From Neisseria sp. oral taxon 014 str. F0314 (GTDB taxonomy: Bacteria; Pseudomonadota; Gammaproteobacteria; Burkholderiales; Neisseriaceae): a stretch of DNA of 64,000 nt. Of the stretch, positions 28,175-37,514 are shown in pieces (position 1 is the first letter of the stretch; every line of letters starts with the position of its first letter). Position numbers and translations under genes: made by a program. The DNA lies in assembly GCF_005886145.1 (NCBI RefSeq), contig NZ_CP040504.1, positions 930,001-994,000 on the forward strand, given 5' to 3'. The notes under the pieces were generated by a model. That model saw only the letters and a program-made list of their open reading frames with translations. It had not been told where the DNA came from and did no database searches.

Positions 28175-29236
28175 TCATTTCACAATATCCGACAGCGGCC
28201 AGCGCGGTTTGACGTTGAACGCGCCTGCGGGCTGCCGCTCCTGCAACCTCATCGCGCCGGCGAAGGCAATCATCGCGCCGTTGTCGGTGCAGTATTCCAT
28301 GGGCGGAAAACAGACTTTGATTTTTTCTTCCTTAGGCTTGGGTTTGCCTTTTTCAGACGGCTTTTTGACGCTCAGGCGGGAAAATTCGTCGCGCAGCTTC
28401 CAGTTTGCACCGACGCCGCCCGCGACGACCAAAGTTCTGAAACCGGTATCCAACAAGGCTTTTTTGGCTTTGGCAGCGAGGACGTCAATCACCGCGTCTT
28501 GAAACGCGCGGCAGATGTCGTTGCGCGTTTGCTCGGGGATTTCGCCGTCGTTTTCGGCGCGGACTTTTTCGACGGCGGTCAGCACGGCGGTTTTCAAACC
28601 GGAGAAGCTCATCTGCAAATCGTGCGAATGGAGCATGGGGCGCGGAAACGAGAAGGCATCGGGGTTGCCCAGCTTCGCCAGTTCGGACAGCTTTGCGCCG
28701 CCGGGGTAGGGTAGCCCCAAGAGTTTGGCGGTTTTGTCGAACGCCTCGCCCGCCGCGTCATCGACGCTTTCGCCCATCAGCGTGTAGTCGCCGATGCCGC
28801 GCACCGCCATAAACTGCGTATGCCCGCCCGAAACCAGCAGGGCAACGAACGGAAATTCAGGCTTGTCGGCCGCCAACAATGGAGAGAGCAAATGGCCTTC
28901 GAGATGGTGGACGGGGATGACGGGTTTGTTCAAGGCAAACGCCAAAGCATTGGCGTAGCCCGAACCCGCCAGAAGCGCGCCGCCCAAGCCCGGCCCTTGG
29001 GTGTAGGCGACGGCATCGATGTCGTCGTATGAAACGCCCGCTTCCTGCAAACAGCCCTGCGTCAGCGGCACGACGCGGCGGATGTGGTCGCGGCTGGCAA
29101 GTTCGGGAACAACGCCGCCGTATTCGGCGTGCATCGCCATTTGGGTGTGAAGATGGTGCGCCAACAGGCCGCGTTCGGTGTCGTAAAGCGCAACGCCCGT
29201 TTCGTCGCAGGATGATTCGATTCCTAGTACCAGCAT
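28175..29236 (-). CDS. tsaD: tRNA N6-adenosine threonylcarbamoyltransferase TsaD
   Basis: TsaD transfers the threonylcarbamoyl group to A37 of ANN-decoding tRNAs, with TsaB and TsaE. The protein begins [19 protein letters not shown] and has the metal-binding HHLEGH motif near residue 111, VSGGHTQFM, and the C-terminal [12 protein letters not shown]. At 353 residues it is about 16 longer than E. coli TsaD. The extra residues form a Lys/Pro-rich insert ([18 protein letters not shown]) just before the last motif, part of which is encoded by an uptake-sequence core. The gene is monocistronic. Confidence 0.95.
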   Translation of the reverse strand: MLVLGIESSCDETGVALYDTERGLLAHHLHTQMAMHAEYGGVVPELASRDHIRRVVPLTQGCLQEAGVSYDDIDAVAYTQGPGLGGALLAGSGYANALAFALNKPVIPVHHLEGHLLSPLLAADKPEFPFVALLVSGGHTQFMAVRGIGDYTLMGESVDDAAGEAFDKTAKLLGLPYPGGAKLSELAKLGNPDAFSFPRPMLHSHDLQMSFSGLKTAVLTAVEKVRAENDGEIPEQTRNDICRAFQDAVIDVLAAKAKKALLDTGFRTLVVAGGVGANWKLRDEFSRLSVKKPSEKGKPKPKEEKIKVCFPPMEYCTDNGAMIAFAGAMRLQERQPAGAFNVKPRWPLSDIVK

Positions 29237-29355
29237 GGTTTGAGGCCGTCTGAAAATAATGAATGCGCTATTTTAACGGATTTCTTCCCCGCCCACCCGA
29301 TTCAGGCAAACGATAAGCCCGCCGGCAGACACGGAAAACCGACTTGTATGTATTC

Positions 29356-29391
29356 CCTTACATTTGCCGTTTTCTGCAAAAGGCTGTAAGG
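29356..29391. promoter_or_regulatory. Candidate MisR-box inverted repeat
   Basis: CCTTACA (29356-29362) and TGTAAGG (29385-29391) face each other across 22 bases, 46 bases upstream of a good -35 element. TGTAARG is the core of the MisR consensus as I recall it (KWWWTGTAARGNNWH); the left copy, read on the minus strand, also has the preceding AAA. Control by the MisR encoded at 21.6 kb is inference. Confidence 0.35.
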
Positions 29392-29436
29392 CTGGGGCGG
29401 GCGGAAACGGGCGGATGTAAAACCAAGTACAGCCGC

Positions 29437-29465
29437 TTGCCACGATGATGCAGTATGCCTAACAT
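29437..29465 (+). promoter_or_regulatory. Predicted promoter of the 122-residue periplasmic protein
   Basis: TTGCCA (29437-29442) and TAACAT (29460-29465) are 17 bases apart. This predicts transcription from near 29472 and a leader of about 45 bases. Confidence 0.45.
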
Positions 29466-29516
29466 TGCCTCCGACAACCGTTTGACGCGGTTTTTGGCAA
29501 CCTGAAAGGAAAGATA

Positions 29517-29885
29517 ATGACTAAAGCAAAATCTCTGATGGTAACCGGCATTTTGGCCCTGTTCTCCGCCAGCGCATTCGCAGCCCCGCTGCCGTCTGAA
29601 ATTTACCGCCCCGCCGGTGCGCACACAGTAAAAGCAGACCATCAGGGCAACGGCGAGTTCGAATACGAAGCCGAACTTTCCGCCCGCCATACCTCCATCC
29701 CCACTTTGGCCAAAAAAGTCATCGCCCACGCCCACAGCAAAGGCTTCCGCGTGGTGGAATCCGAAATCAAACGCGACGATGCGGATTTGAAATTCAGACG
29801 CGGCCGCCAAGAATTGGACGTTTCCATCGAGAGCAAAGACCACGGACGCATCGAATACAAGGCGGATCTGGATTTGAACCGCTAA
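29517..29885 (+). CDS. Small secreted periplasmic protein of unknown function
   Basis: The 122-residue protein has a signal peptide (MTKAKSLMVTGILALFSASAFA) with cleavage after AFA. The mature part of ~100 residues is highly charged: GEFEYEAELSARHTSIPTL, a helix with KKVIAHAHSKGFRVVESEI, and a C-terminal strand region (HGRIEYKADLDLNR). The overall alpha/beta pattern is reminiscent of the PepSY-like protein at 23.8 kb, but I do not recognise a family. GGAAAGATA precedes the ATG. It is monocistronic, with a promoter and candidate MisR boxes upstream, and convergent with ccsA. Confidence 0.75.
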   Translation: MTKAKSLMVTGILALFSASAFAAPLPSEIYRPAGAHTVKADHQGNGEFEYEAELSARHTSIPTLAKKVIAHAHSKGFRVVESEIKRDDADLKFRRGRQELDVSIESKDHGRIEYKADLDLNR

Positions 29886-29900
29886 CTGCCCCTTTTATAT

Positions 29901-29940
29901 CAAGAGGCCGTCTGAAAACTATCTTTCAGACGGCCTCTTG
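29901..29940. terminator. Bidirectional uptake-sequence terminator
   Basis: Arms of 17 bp (29901-29917 and 29924-29940) are perfect reverse complements between the small periplasmic protein gene and convergent ccsA. Confidence 0.85.
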
Positions 29941-29956
29941 TCCATTCCGAACAGGC

Positions 29957-31147
29957 TTACAGCGTTCCGTAAGAGTGCAAACCGCTCAAAAACATGTTCA
30001 CGCCGATAAAGGCAAACGCGGTAACAAACAACCCGATTATCGCCCACCAAGCCAAAATCCTGCCGCGCCAACCTGCAACCAGCCGCAGATGCAGCCATAC
30101 GGCGTAGTTCAGCCACACGATAAACGCCCACGTCTCTTTCGGGTCCCAACTCCAATAACGGCCCCACGCATCCGCCGCCCAAAGCGCGCCGAGGATGGTG
30201 GCGATGGTGAAAAACAGAAATCCGACGGCTATCGCTTTATACATCACCTCTTCGATAACCTGCGAATGCGGCAGCCACGACTTCCTGCCCTTATCCTCGC
30301 ATCCCAAAGCCAGCAATTCGGCAATGCCGAGCATCGCGGCGATACAGAACGCGCCGTAGCCGATAAAGTTGGCGGGGACATGGATTTTCATCCACCACGA
30401 TTGCAGCGCGGGAATCAGCGGCTGGATGGCATGCGCCTCGCGGGAAACGCTGTACCACAGGACGAATCCGACCACCACCGCCATAAAGGCAAAAACAAAC
30501 CCGCCCAACTTCCGTATGCCGAAGCGTTTTTCATAATAAAGGTACATCAGTGCCGTAATGACCAAAAACAAGATAAACACTTCATAAAGGTTGGCCACCG
30601 GAATGTGGCCCGCATCCGGACGCAGCAGATAGCTTTCGTGCCAACGCACCAGCAGGCCGGTGAACCCCGCCACTGCCGAAATCCACGCGAATACCGTCGC
30701 CATACCGAGCAGCGTACTGGTTTCGCTGTTGCGGCGGGTGGCAACGAACGCGCCCGAAATGTAGGCGAACAGGGCGAAAAAAACAAAGGCGCACTGCCAC
30801 ATAATCGCAGACTGGCTGCTCAAAAAATATTTGAGCAGAAAGCCGTCGGCATTACCGATATCGCCGCGGTACAGGCTCAACGCGCCGTAGGCCAGCGCGA
30901 GGCAGAGCAAGATAAACCAGCGCATCGGCTTGAAAAACCAACCGAGCAGCATGGCCGCACCCGCACTGGTCCACAGGATCACCATTTCATAGATGTCCAT
31001 ATGAAAGTCGATATTGGTTTGCACGAACACGGCGGCGGAGGCGATAACAAGGGCGAATATCCAATCGGCCGCATTCAGGCTGCGGATAAACGATTTGCGC
31101 CTCAGCAATTCATGTACGGGCAGGGTTTGGTCAGTGTTTGTGGTCAT
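29957..31147 (-). CDS. ccsA: System II cytochrome c maturation protein CcsA/ResC (also named CcsB)
   Basis: With ResB it forms the System II haem export and ligation complex that attaches haem to CxxCH motifs in the periplasm. The 396-residue membrane protein has about nine to ten hydrophobic segments and the tryptophan-rich haem-binding WWD motif WGRYWSWDPKETWAF near residue 325, flanked by conserved His residues. Its start overlaps the end of resB by 17 bases, so the two are translationally coupled. Nearby substrates are cytochrome c4, the next gene upstream, and the small cytochrome at 16.6 kb. Confidence 0.93.
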   Translation of the reverse strand: MTTNTDQTLPVHELLRRKSFIRSLNAADWIFALVIASAAVFVQTNIDFHMDIYEMVILWTSAGAAMLLGWFFKPMRWFILLCLALAYGALSLYRGDIGNADGFLLKYFLSSQSAIMWQCAFVFFALFAYISGAFVATRRNSETSTLLGMATVFAWISAVAGFTGLLVRWHESYLLRPDAGHIPVANLYEVFILFLVITALMYLYYEKRFGIRKLGGFVFAFMAVVVGFVLWYSVSREAHAIQPLIPALQSWWMKIHVPANFIGYGAFCIAAMLGIAELLALGCEDKGRKSWLPHSQVIEEVMYKAIAVGFLFFTIATILGALWAADAWGRYWSWDPKETWAFIVWLNYAVWLHLRLVAGWRGRILAWWAIIGLFVTAFAFIGVNMFLSGLHSYGTL

Positions 31148-33158
31148 GGTTTAAATCTTTCGCAAGCTGTTGCAGATGCTGTAAATGCCGCGGAAATTCT
31201 TTTTGCAGGTCGCGCTCGTTGCGGCTGGAAGACATGGCAAAACGGATATGGCCGTCTGAAAACAACAGCCACGCGCGTTTTTCACGGATATAAAACATGA
31301 AAACCGTGCCCAGTACCAACAGCACCGAACCCAAATACACCAATGCCGCGCCCGGCGAACGGGTCATTTGCAGGCCGGACGAACGTACCTCCTTATAGCC
31401 GTTTAGCTGGAGCAGCATCGGTGCAGGATATTCGGTCAGCCCGGTGTAGGCATCCATGCTGTACATTAAAAAACGGTTGCGCGCATCATCCTGCTTCCAG
31501 GCAGGCAGGCCGTATTCCTTGATGGCCGCATCCAATGCGGCATTCATCGTGCCGTAGAGCATTTCATAGAAATAGCCCTGCATTTTTTCCTGTTCGGCTT
31601 TCGGAATATTTTTCACGACAAAATCGTTCAAAGCCAGATAACCGCCCTGCGCGAAAATGCTTAACGTGTTTTCCGCCGCACGGGTAAACTGAACGCGGAT
31701 ATTGTCCGGCGCACCGACGGTCGCTTCCCGCACCACACGTTTACGGGCCGCGTCGTCTTTCAGCAACTCGCGCAAAGCCATAAAAGTATCGACTTTTCCC
31801 GCCTTGTCGGCCGGAATGCGCAACCAGCGGTATTGTTGGTCCAGCCCCGAACGCGTGCCGGTGATGTAAAAATAACCGTCCTCCTGCTTAATCGGCAGCA
31901 TATAGTTTTTATATTCGACCGCCTGCCCCGCCTTATCGCGGATGCGGTATACAATCGAAGGCCCGATATTGGTGTATTTCTTGTTTTCCTGCTTCACCGC
32001 CCTGACATCGTTCAGGGCCGATTTCAACCCCTTATCCGTTTTTTCAGACGGCCCGCCCATATCTTCCACGTTCATGCCGGTAAACTGGTCAAATTCCAAC
32101 TGATACCGTTTCCCGCCGAAATCCAGCGGAAACGTCCGCATCGAAGTCGCCTTCATGGTAATCGGATTGCGGGACGCATCGGACAGATTCCACGCTTTGA
32201 AATTCAAATCCGACCCGCCGTCGGCAAAACTGGCCTGATAAATCGTGATGCCGTGCAGTGTCAGCGGATGGTTTACACGGATGGTCCGTTCGGTCTTCTT
32301 GCCGGTTTCCTTATCGGTAACGACCAAGTCGCTGGCAAAATCACGCGGCATACCGGTATCGTAAAAATCAATATGGAACTTTCTCAATTCGACACTAAAC
32401 GGCAAGTCCTGCACCAGCAAGCCTTTATCGGCATTCAGAAACACTACGTCGGCACTTTGCCCTTCCGAAATATTGACATTACCGCGGAAAGACAGGTTCC
32501 CGCTGCCCAAAATGCTCTCGGATTTAAAATCTTTGGCATATACCGTTTGATTGTCAGGTACGATACGGCCCGACCAAATACCCAGTTTCAACAACAAATT
32601 ACTGTCAATCAAACCGCCCAAACAGATCACAATCAATGCAGTATGGGCGAAAATATAGCCCCATTTGTTCATTCCGCCTTTTTTTGCCGCCACCAGCACC
32701 GAACCGTCCGCGCGCGTAACTGACTTGCAGGCAAATCCTTCGACGTCGAAATAACGTTGTGCGATTTCGGGTCGGATATCGCCTTCCAACAAAGCGGAAT
32801 GGCGCATGGATGCCAACGATTTTTCCTTGGCGTTTTCTCTGAACGACCTAACCTCCCGTAAAAACGGCGGCACGTTACGCAGCAGACATAAACTGGTTGA
32901 AACCACCAGAAACAGCATAATGACTACGAACCAACTTGAAGCGTAAACATCATACAAACCCAAAAAGCCGAAAATTTCCGACCAAAACGGCCCGAATTTC
33001 ACCACATAATTGACTTGTGGCTGGTTCTGCTGCAAAACGGTTCCGATAATAGACGCCACCCCCAGCAGACTGAGTAATGCCACAGCAAAACGCATGGAGC
33101 TGAGGAAAGCAAACCACGGCCTGCGGACAAACGGAACGGAAGAAGGGGAATTATTCAT
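31131..33158 (-). CDS. resB: System II cytochrome c maturation protein ResB/CcsB
   Basis: ResB is the second subunit of the System II haem lyase, proposed to hold apocytochromes and haem. The 675-residue protein has hydrophobic segments near residues 24-42, 80-100 and 167-185, a large periplasmic domain of about 400 residues, and a last span near 615-635 (AALVYLGSVLLVLGTVFMFY). The C-terminal tail is His-rich (LQHLQQLAKDLNHDHKH). The size and topology fit the family. It is the first gene of the ccs pair, following cytochrome c4 with a ~270-base AT-rich spacer. Confidence 0.92.
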   Translation of the reverse strand: MNNSPSSVPFVRRPWFAFLSSMRFAVALLSLLGVASIIGTVLQQNQPQVNYVVKFGPFWSEIFGFLGLYDVYASSWFVVIMLFLVVSTSLCLLRNVPPFLREVRSFRENAKEKSLASMRHSALLEGDIRPEIAQRYFDVEGFACKSVTRADGSVLVAAKKGGMNKWGYIFAHTALIVICLGGLIDSNLLLKLGIWSGRIVPDNQTVYAKDFKSESILGSGNLSFRGNVNISEGQSADVVFLNADKGLLVQDLPFSVELRKFHIDFYDTGMPRDFASDLVVTDKETGKKTERTIRVNHPLTLHGITIYQASFADGGSDLNFKAWNLSDASRNPITMKATSMRTFPLDFGGKRYQLEFDQFTGMNVEDMGGPSEKTDKGLKSALNDVRAVKQENKKYTNIGPSIVYRIRDKAGQAVEYKNYMLPIKQEDGYFYITGTRSGLDQQYRWLRIPADKAGKVDTFMALRELLKDDAARKRVVREATVGAPDNIRVQFTRAAENTLSIFAQGGYLALNDFVVKNIPKAEQEKMQGYFYEMLYGTMNAALDAAIKEYGLPAWKQDDARNRFLMYSMDAYTGLTEYPAPMLLQLNGYKEVRSSGLQMTRSPGAALVYLGSVLLVLGTVFMFYIREKRAWLLFSDGHIRFAMSSSRNERDLQKEFPRHLQHLQQLAKDLNHDHKH

Positions 33159-33372
33159 GACTAATGGATTTTATTCTGCAATTTTAATGAGTTAGCCTAT
33201 AAATTAAGCCAATCATAATGAAGCAAAAAAATTTTTTCGGCAATTAAAAAATACTTATTGCTTCGTTAATACCTGCCGAAAACCGCCTGCAAAACCCGCA
33301 ACACGGTATGCACGTTTTATTTTCCGACCGTTCACGGAGAAAAAACGAAAGGGAAATGAAAAAATGTACCAA

Positions 33373-33405
33373 AGGCCGTCTGAAAATATCGGTTTCAGAC
33401 GGCCT
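33373..33405 (-). terminator. Uptake-sequence terminator of cytochrome c4
   Basis: AGGCCGTCTGAA (33373-33384) and TTCAGACGGCCT (33394-33405) form a hairpin after the minus-strand stop at 33426, separating cytochrome c4 from resB. Confidence 0.75.
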
Positions 33406-33425
33406 CAACATAACTGTAAGCCCTA

Positions 33426-34049
33426 TCAGTGCAGGCCTTGGATGAAGTTTGCTACCGCATTGACTTCCGCATCGGACATGCGGCCGGCAATATCGGCCAT
33501 AATGGCATTGGCGCGCTGCCCTGATTTATAGAATTTCATTTGGTCAATCACATAAGATTTATGTTGCCCCCCTAAACGCGGGTAAGCAGCAATATCTGTT
33601 CCGCCGCCGGGAATCCCTGCCCCGCTCGGTCCGTGGCAGGACATACAGGCCGGCACTTTCTTATCGGCAATGCCGCCCCTGTAAATTTTCGCCCCCAATT
33701 CAGGTTCTTCTTTAGGACTGGTCTCGCCTGATTTAGGTTGTTGCTTGTTGTAGTAGGCAGCAACATTGTGCATATCCTGTTCCGACAAATTCATCACTAT
33801 CGGTTTCATCACGCCGGAAGCACCCGTAGTGCGCTTGCCTTCCTTAATGGCTTTGGTTTGGCCGTAAATATAGGCGGCATGTTGCGCCGACAGTTTCGGA
33901 TACATGGCGATACCGCTATTGCCGTCGGCCGCATGGCAGGACGCGCAAACGGTCGTCGCAATCTGTTTTCCTTTGTCCAAGTCGGCTTTCGGGGCCGCCG
34001 CCGCCATACCGGACACCACGGCAAAAGCCAATAAAGTGAATCGTTTCAT
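33426..34049 (-). CDS. Cytochrome c4 (di-haem)
   Basis: Cytochrome c4 is a membrane-associated periplasmic electron donor, in Neisseria to the cbb3 oxidase. The 207-residue protein has a signal peptide (MKRFTLLAFAVVSGMAAA) and two similar cytochrome domains with haem sites CASCH and CMSCH. Candidate axial Met residues lie in KPIVMNL and ANAIMADI. AGGAG eight bases before the ATG at 34049 supports this start over an upstream in-frame ATG. The maturation genes resB-ccsA lie directly downstream. Confidence 0.92.
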   Translation of the reverse strand: MKRFTLLAFAVVSGMAAAAPKADLDKGKQIATTVCASCHAADGNSGIAMYPKLSAQHAAYIYGQTKAIKEGKRTTGASGVMKPIVMNLSEQDMHNVAAYYNKQQPKSGETSPKEEPELGAKIYRGGIADKKVPACMSCHGPSGAGIPGGGTDIAAYPRLGGQHKSYVIDQMKFYKSGQRANAIMADIAGRMSDAEVNAVANFIQGLH

Positions 34050-34195
34050 GGGAGTGCTCCTAATTACAGCATTGTATGCCGCAACAATGCCCTTTTTTAT
34101 ACTCAAATACCAATACCGGATGAAATTTCCACCCTGTTAAACCGATGGTTCTATAAACATGATATTCTATACTAAATTTACATTTTGTTACTACT

Positions 34196-34843
34196 ATGAA
34201 TTACTTTAAAAATGCAAAATTCTTTACCACCGTCAACCATTTGCAAGATTTACCGGATACGCCTGCCGAAATAGCGTTTGTCGGGCGCAGCAACGCCGGA
34301 AAATCCAGCGCAATCAACACACTGACCCAACACACCCGTTTGGCTTACGTTTCCAAGACCCCCGGACGCACCCAACACATCAATTTTTTCGAACTGAAAA
34401 ACGGCGGTTTCATGGTGGATTTACCCGGTTACGGCTACGCACAAGTCCCCGAAGCCATCCGCACCCATTGGATACAACTGCTCGGCGGGTATTTGCAACG
34501 TCGAAGCCAACTCATAGGACTGATTCTGATTATGGACGCACGCCATCCGCTAAAAGACTTGGACATCCGTATGCTGGACTTTTTTCACACCACCGGCCGT
34601 CCTGTCCACATCTTGCTGTCGAAAGCCGATAAGCTGTCAAAAAACGAGCAAATTAAAACTCTAGCTTCGGTAAACAAATCACTCAAGCCCTATAAGGAAC
34701 GCCAGCGTGTCAGCGTGCAACTTTTCTCCAGCCTGAAAAAACAAGGAATAGAAGAAGTAAACCGAATCGTTGGTGAATGGTTTGAGGCACACGTACAAGA
34801 AACAGAAAACGCGCAATTCTCAACAATTCCCCCAACACCATAG
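34196..34843 (+). CDS. engB: Ribosome-biogenesis GTPase EngB (YihA/YsxC)
   Basis: EngB is an essential GTPase that helps late 50S subunit assembly. The 215-residue protein has G1 [15 protein letters not shown]3 DLPGYGYA, G4 [10 protein letters not shown] and a G5 region near LFSSLKKQG. The ribosome site is poor, which is common for this gene. It is divergent from cytochrome c4 and convergent with ponA, and a DUS terminator follows. This order (c4, engB, ponA, pil genes) is conserved in Neisseria from memory. Confidence 0.95.
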   Translation: MNYFKNAKFFTTVNHLQDLPDTPAEIAFVGRSNAGKSSAINTLTQHTRLAYVSKTPGRTQHINFFELKNGGFMVDLPGYGYAQVPEAIRTHWIQLLGGYLQRRSQLIGLILIMDARHPLKDLDIRMLDFFHTTGRPVHILLSKADKLSKNEQIKTLASVNKSLKPYKERQRVSVQLFSSLKKQGIEEVNRIVGEWFEAHVQETENAQFSTIPPTP

Positions 34844-34897
34844 CAAACACGACTCCTACCTGCAACGCAGATGAAACAGCATTATTTAAATCATACA

Positions 34898-34951
34898 GAC
34901 AGGCCGTCTGAAAACAAAGGGCATCATACCAAAGTTTTCAGACGGCCTGTC
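34898..34951. terminator. Bidirectional uptake-sequence terminator, engB/ponA
   Basis: Arms of 18 bp (34898-34915 and 34934-34951) are perfect reverse complements with an 18-base loop between convergent genes. Confidence 0.8.
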
Positions 34952-34964
34952 CAATCAACCGCAA

Positions 34965-37364
34965 TCAGAACAATGAGTCCAACTGCTTATTATTGCCACC
35001 GCTGTTGGTCGGATTAACCGGAACTTCTCCCTGATTATCCGAAGAATCAGCCTGACCGCTTGAACGGCGGCGAGGAGCCCCGTCCTCATCAGCCGGAGAA
35101 CGCGGGCGACCAGCAGCCGGACGAGGGACGCTGCCACTGTTATCCAAAGTCAGTTCGGGGCTGGTTACCAAACGCTCCTTCATATAGTACTCACCGCCTT
35201 TAGCTACGATGCCCTCAGGCACTTTCATACCTTTGCTTTCTGTTCCTTTTAAAGCAAAACGCATGTAGTCCACCCAAACAGGCAAGGCAATCGTACCGCC
35301 GTAACCGGCACGACCCATGCTTCTCGGTTTGTCAAAGCCGACATATACCGCCGTTACCACACTCGGATTAAAACCGACAAACCATGCGTCTTTATTATCG
35401 TTGGTCGTACCGGTTTTGCCCGCAATATCCGACCGGCCAATACTCAACGCACCGCGCGCCGTTCCGTAACGAACTACGTCCTGCATGATTCTGTACATAA
35501 TATAGGCATTACGGGGATCAATGACCTGCGGCGCATTCTCACCCGCCACTAACGGCTGCATTTGAGCGCGCAAACGACCCTGACTATCATAAATCTTATC
35601 AATAACATGAGCCGAAACCTTATAACCGCCGTTGGCAAATACAGTATATGCTTCAGCCATACGCAACGGAGTCGTTTCACCTGTACCCAATGCCATCGAC
35701 AAACTGGCTGGAATTTCAGACGGCCTGAAACCGAAACGTTGAATGTATTGTTGTGCATAACCAACACCTATTGACATCAAAATACGGATGGAGACCATGT
35801 TTTTCGATGCCGTCAATGCTTGCCGCAAAGTAATATAGCCAGAATAGCGCCCGTCCGAATTTTTAGGATTCCATACCGAACCATTAGGCCCTTTCCCCGG
35901 TAAAGACAGCGGCGCATCGTTAATTTGGGTCGATGCCGTCATTCCTTTTGCCAACGCTGCCGAATAGACAAACGGCTTAAACGACGAACCGGGCTGGCGC
36001 ATTGCCTGAGTCGCACGGTTAAAAGTCTTACTGTAAAAATCATATCCTCCAACTAACGCACGAACGGCTCCTGTTTTGGCATCAAGAGATACCAAAGCAC
36101 CCTGCAACGAAGGTTCCTGCACCACTGTCCAACCTTTACCCGTGCTCTTCACACGGATAACAGAACCTCGACGGATACGGTCATCACCCATTTTTTTATT
36201 GTTGACGGCACGAGCGGCAAATCCTAAAGAACCATGATTTAGTGTAACTTTACGGCCACTTGGCAACTGGATTTCAATGCCCTTTCCGGAAGCCTCCAAG
36301 ACAACGGCTGGAACCATTTTGTCTACCGTATACACGCTAGACAAATACTGTCCGACAGTTTCCTCCACATTATCTGATTTACTCAAATCCAAATAATTTT
36401 CCGCCCCACGGTAACTGCTGCCACGGTCAAAATTACGCAGAACCTTGCGTAAAGCCTCCGTTGCAACCCGCTGATTTTCGATATTGACGGTCGTGTAAAC
36501 TTTGAATCCTTGGGTATATGCCTCTTCACCGTATTTTTCGTACAACTCCTGCCGTACCATTTCGGCAACATACAATGCATTTTGATCTATTTTCTGAACA
36601 AACCGTTCATAATGCAGCTCCTCCTTCAAAGCCTCATCGCGCTCTTGCGGCGTAATCATTTTTTCTTCAACCATATTGTTCAAGATATATTCCTGACGAA
36701 GCTTCGCACGCTCAGGATTCACAATCGGATTATATGCCGAGGGGGCCTTCGGCAAACCTGCAAGCATGGAAGCTTCACCCAGCGTTAGATCTTTTACATT
36801 CTTGTTGTAGTAGATTTGCGCCGCGGCAGCAAAACCATAGGCTCTTTGCCCCAGATAAATCTGGTTGAAATACAGTTCCAAAATCTGATCTTTACTCATT
36901 GACTGTTCGATTTTGTACGCCAACAACGCTTCATTAAATTTTCTAGAAAACGTCCGCTCGTTGCTCAAATAGAAGTTCTTCGCAACCTGCTGAGTAATGG
37001 TGCTCGCGCCTGACTGTACCCCTCCTGCAACAACATTGCCGATAAGAGCACGAGCCACACCAAGCACATCAACCCCCCAATGCTCATAAAACCGCTTATC
37101 TTCAGCAGCGATCACGGCATCTTTCAGCACCTTGGGAAAATCTTTTATTTTAGTAAAATTCCTCCGTTCTTCTCCATATAAACCAATAACTTGGCCATCT
37201 GAAGAATATACAGTAAGCGGCATTTTCGGCTGGTAGTGTTGTAATGAATCAAGAGACGGCAGTTTCGGGTAAGTAACCAGAATTGCTATAGCAATCAACC
37301 CTACTCCGAAAAGCGCCAAACCTAACATCAAACCAATACAGGTCGTTATAATCTTTTTAATCAT
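34965..37364 (-). CDS. ponA: Penicillin-binding protein 1A
   Basis: This bifunctional class A PBP polymerises and cross-links peptidoglycan. The 799-residue protein has an N-terminal membrane anchor (about residues 5-32) and a GT51 glycosyltransferase domain with EDKRFYEHWGVD and GASTITQQVAKNFYL. The transpeptidase domain has SXXK in GSSFKPFVYSAAL, SXN in SKNMVSI and KTG in AGKTGTTNDNKDAW. The C-terminus is Ser/Arg/Asn-rich and probably disordered. It is divergent from pilM with a 150-base shared upstream region holding an inverted repeat (ACACAG at 37430 and CTGTGT at 37442). Linkage to pilMNOPQ is conserved in proteobacteria. Confidence 0.95.
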   Translation of the reverse strand: MIKKIITTCIGLMLGLALFGVGLIAIAILVTYPKLPSLDSLQHYQPKMPLTVYSSDGQVIGLYGEERRNFTKIKDFPKVLKDAVIAAEDKRFYEHWGVDVLGVARALIGNVVAGGVQSGASTITQQVAKNFYLSNERTFSRKFNEALLAYKIEQSMSKDQILELYFNQIYLGQRAYGFAAAAQIYYNKNVKDLTLGEASMLAGLPKAPSAYNPIVNPERAKLRQEYILNNMVEEKMITPQERDEALKEELHYERFVQKIDQNALYVAEMVRQELYEKYGEEAYTQGFKVYTTVNIENQRVATEALRKVLRNFDRGSSYRGAENYLDLSKSDNVEETVGQYLSSVYTVDKMVPAVVLEASGKGIEIQLPSGRKVTLNHGSLGFAARAVNNKKMGDDRIRRGSVIRVKSTGKGWTVVQEPSLQGALVSLDAKTGAVRALVGGYDFYSKTFNRATQAMRQPGSSFKPFVYSAALAKGMTASTQINDAPLSLPGKGPNGSVWNPKNSDGRYSGYITLRQALTASKNMVSIRILMSIGVGYAQQYIQRFGFRPSEIPASLSMALGTGETTPLRMAEAYTVFANGGYKVSAHVIDKIYDSQGRLRAQMQPLVAGENAPQVIDPRNAYIMYRIMQDVVRYGTARGALSIGRSDIAGKTGTTNDNKDAWFVGFNPSVVTAVYVGFDKPRSMGRAGYGGTIALPVWVDYMRFALKGTESKGMKVPEGIVAKGGEYYMKERLVTSPELTLDNSGSVPRPAAGRPRSPADEDGAPRRRSSGQADSSDNQGEVPVNPTNSGGNNKQLDSLF

Positions 37365-37514
37365 GACTAATTAATAATTTTGCCATCAACGGCTTTAAAT
37401 AAAGTAAAATAGGCAACGGTTTCTATAAAACACAGTTACCGCTGTGTAGGGAAAATGTAATCCTTACGGATATTAAACTGTTACTCACACCCAATAATAC
37501 AGGGAAGTTCCATT

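Noticed and set aside
29975..31300. 441-codon plus-strand frame across ccsA
   Set aside because: Antisense shadow of a membrane protein gene; no start signal or known domain.
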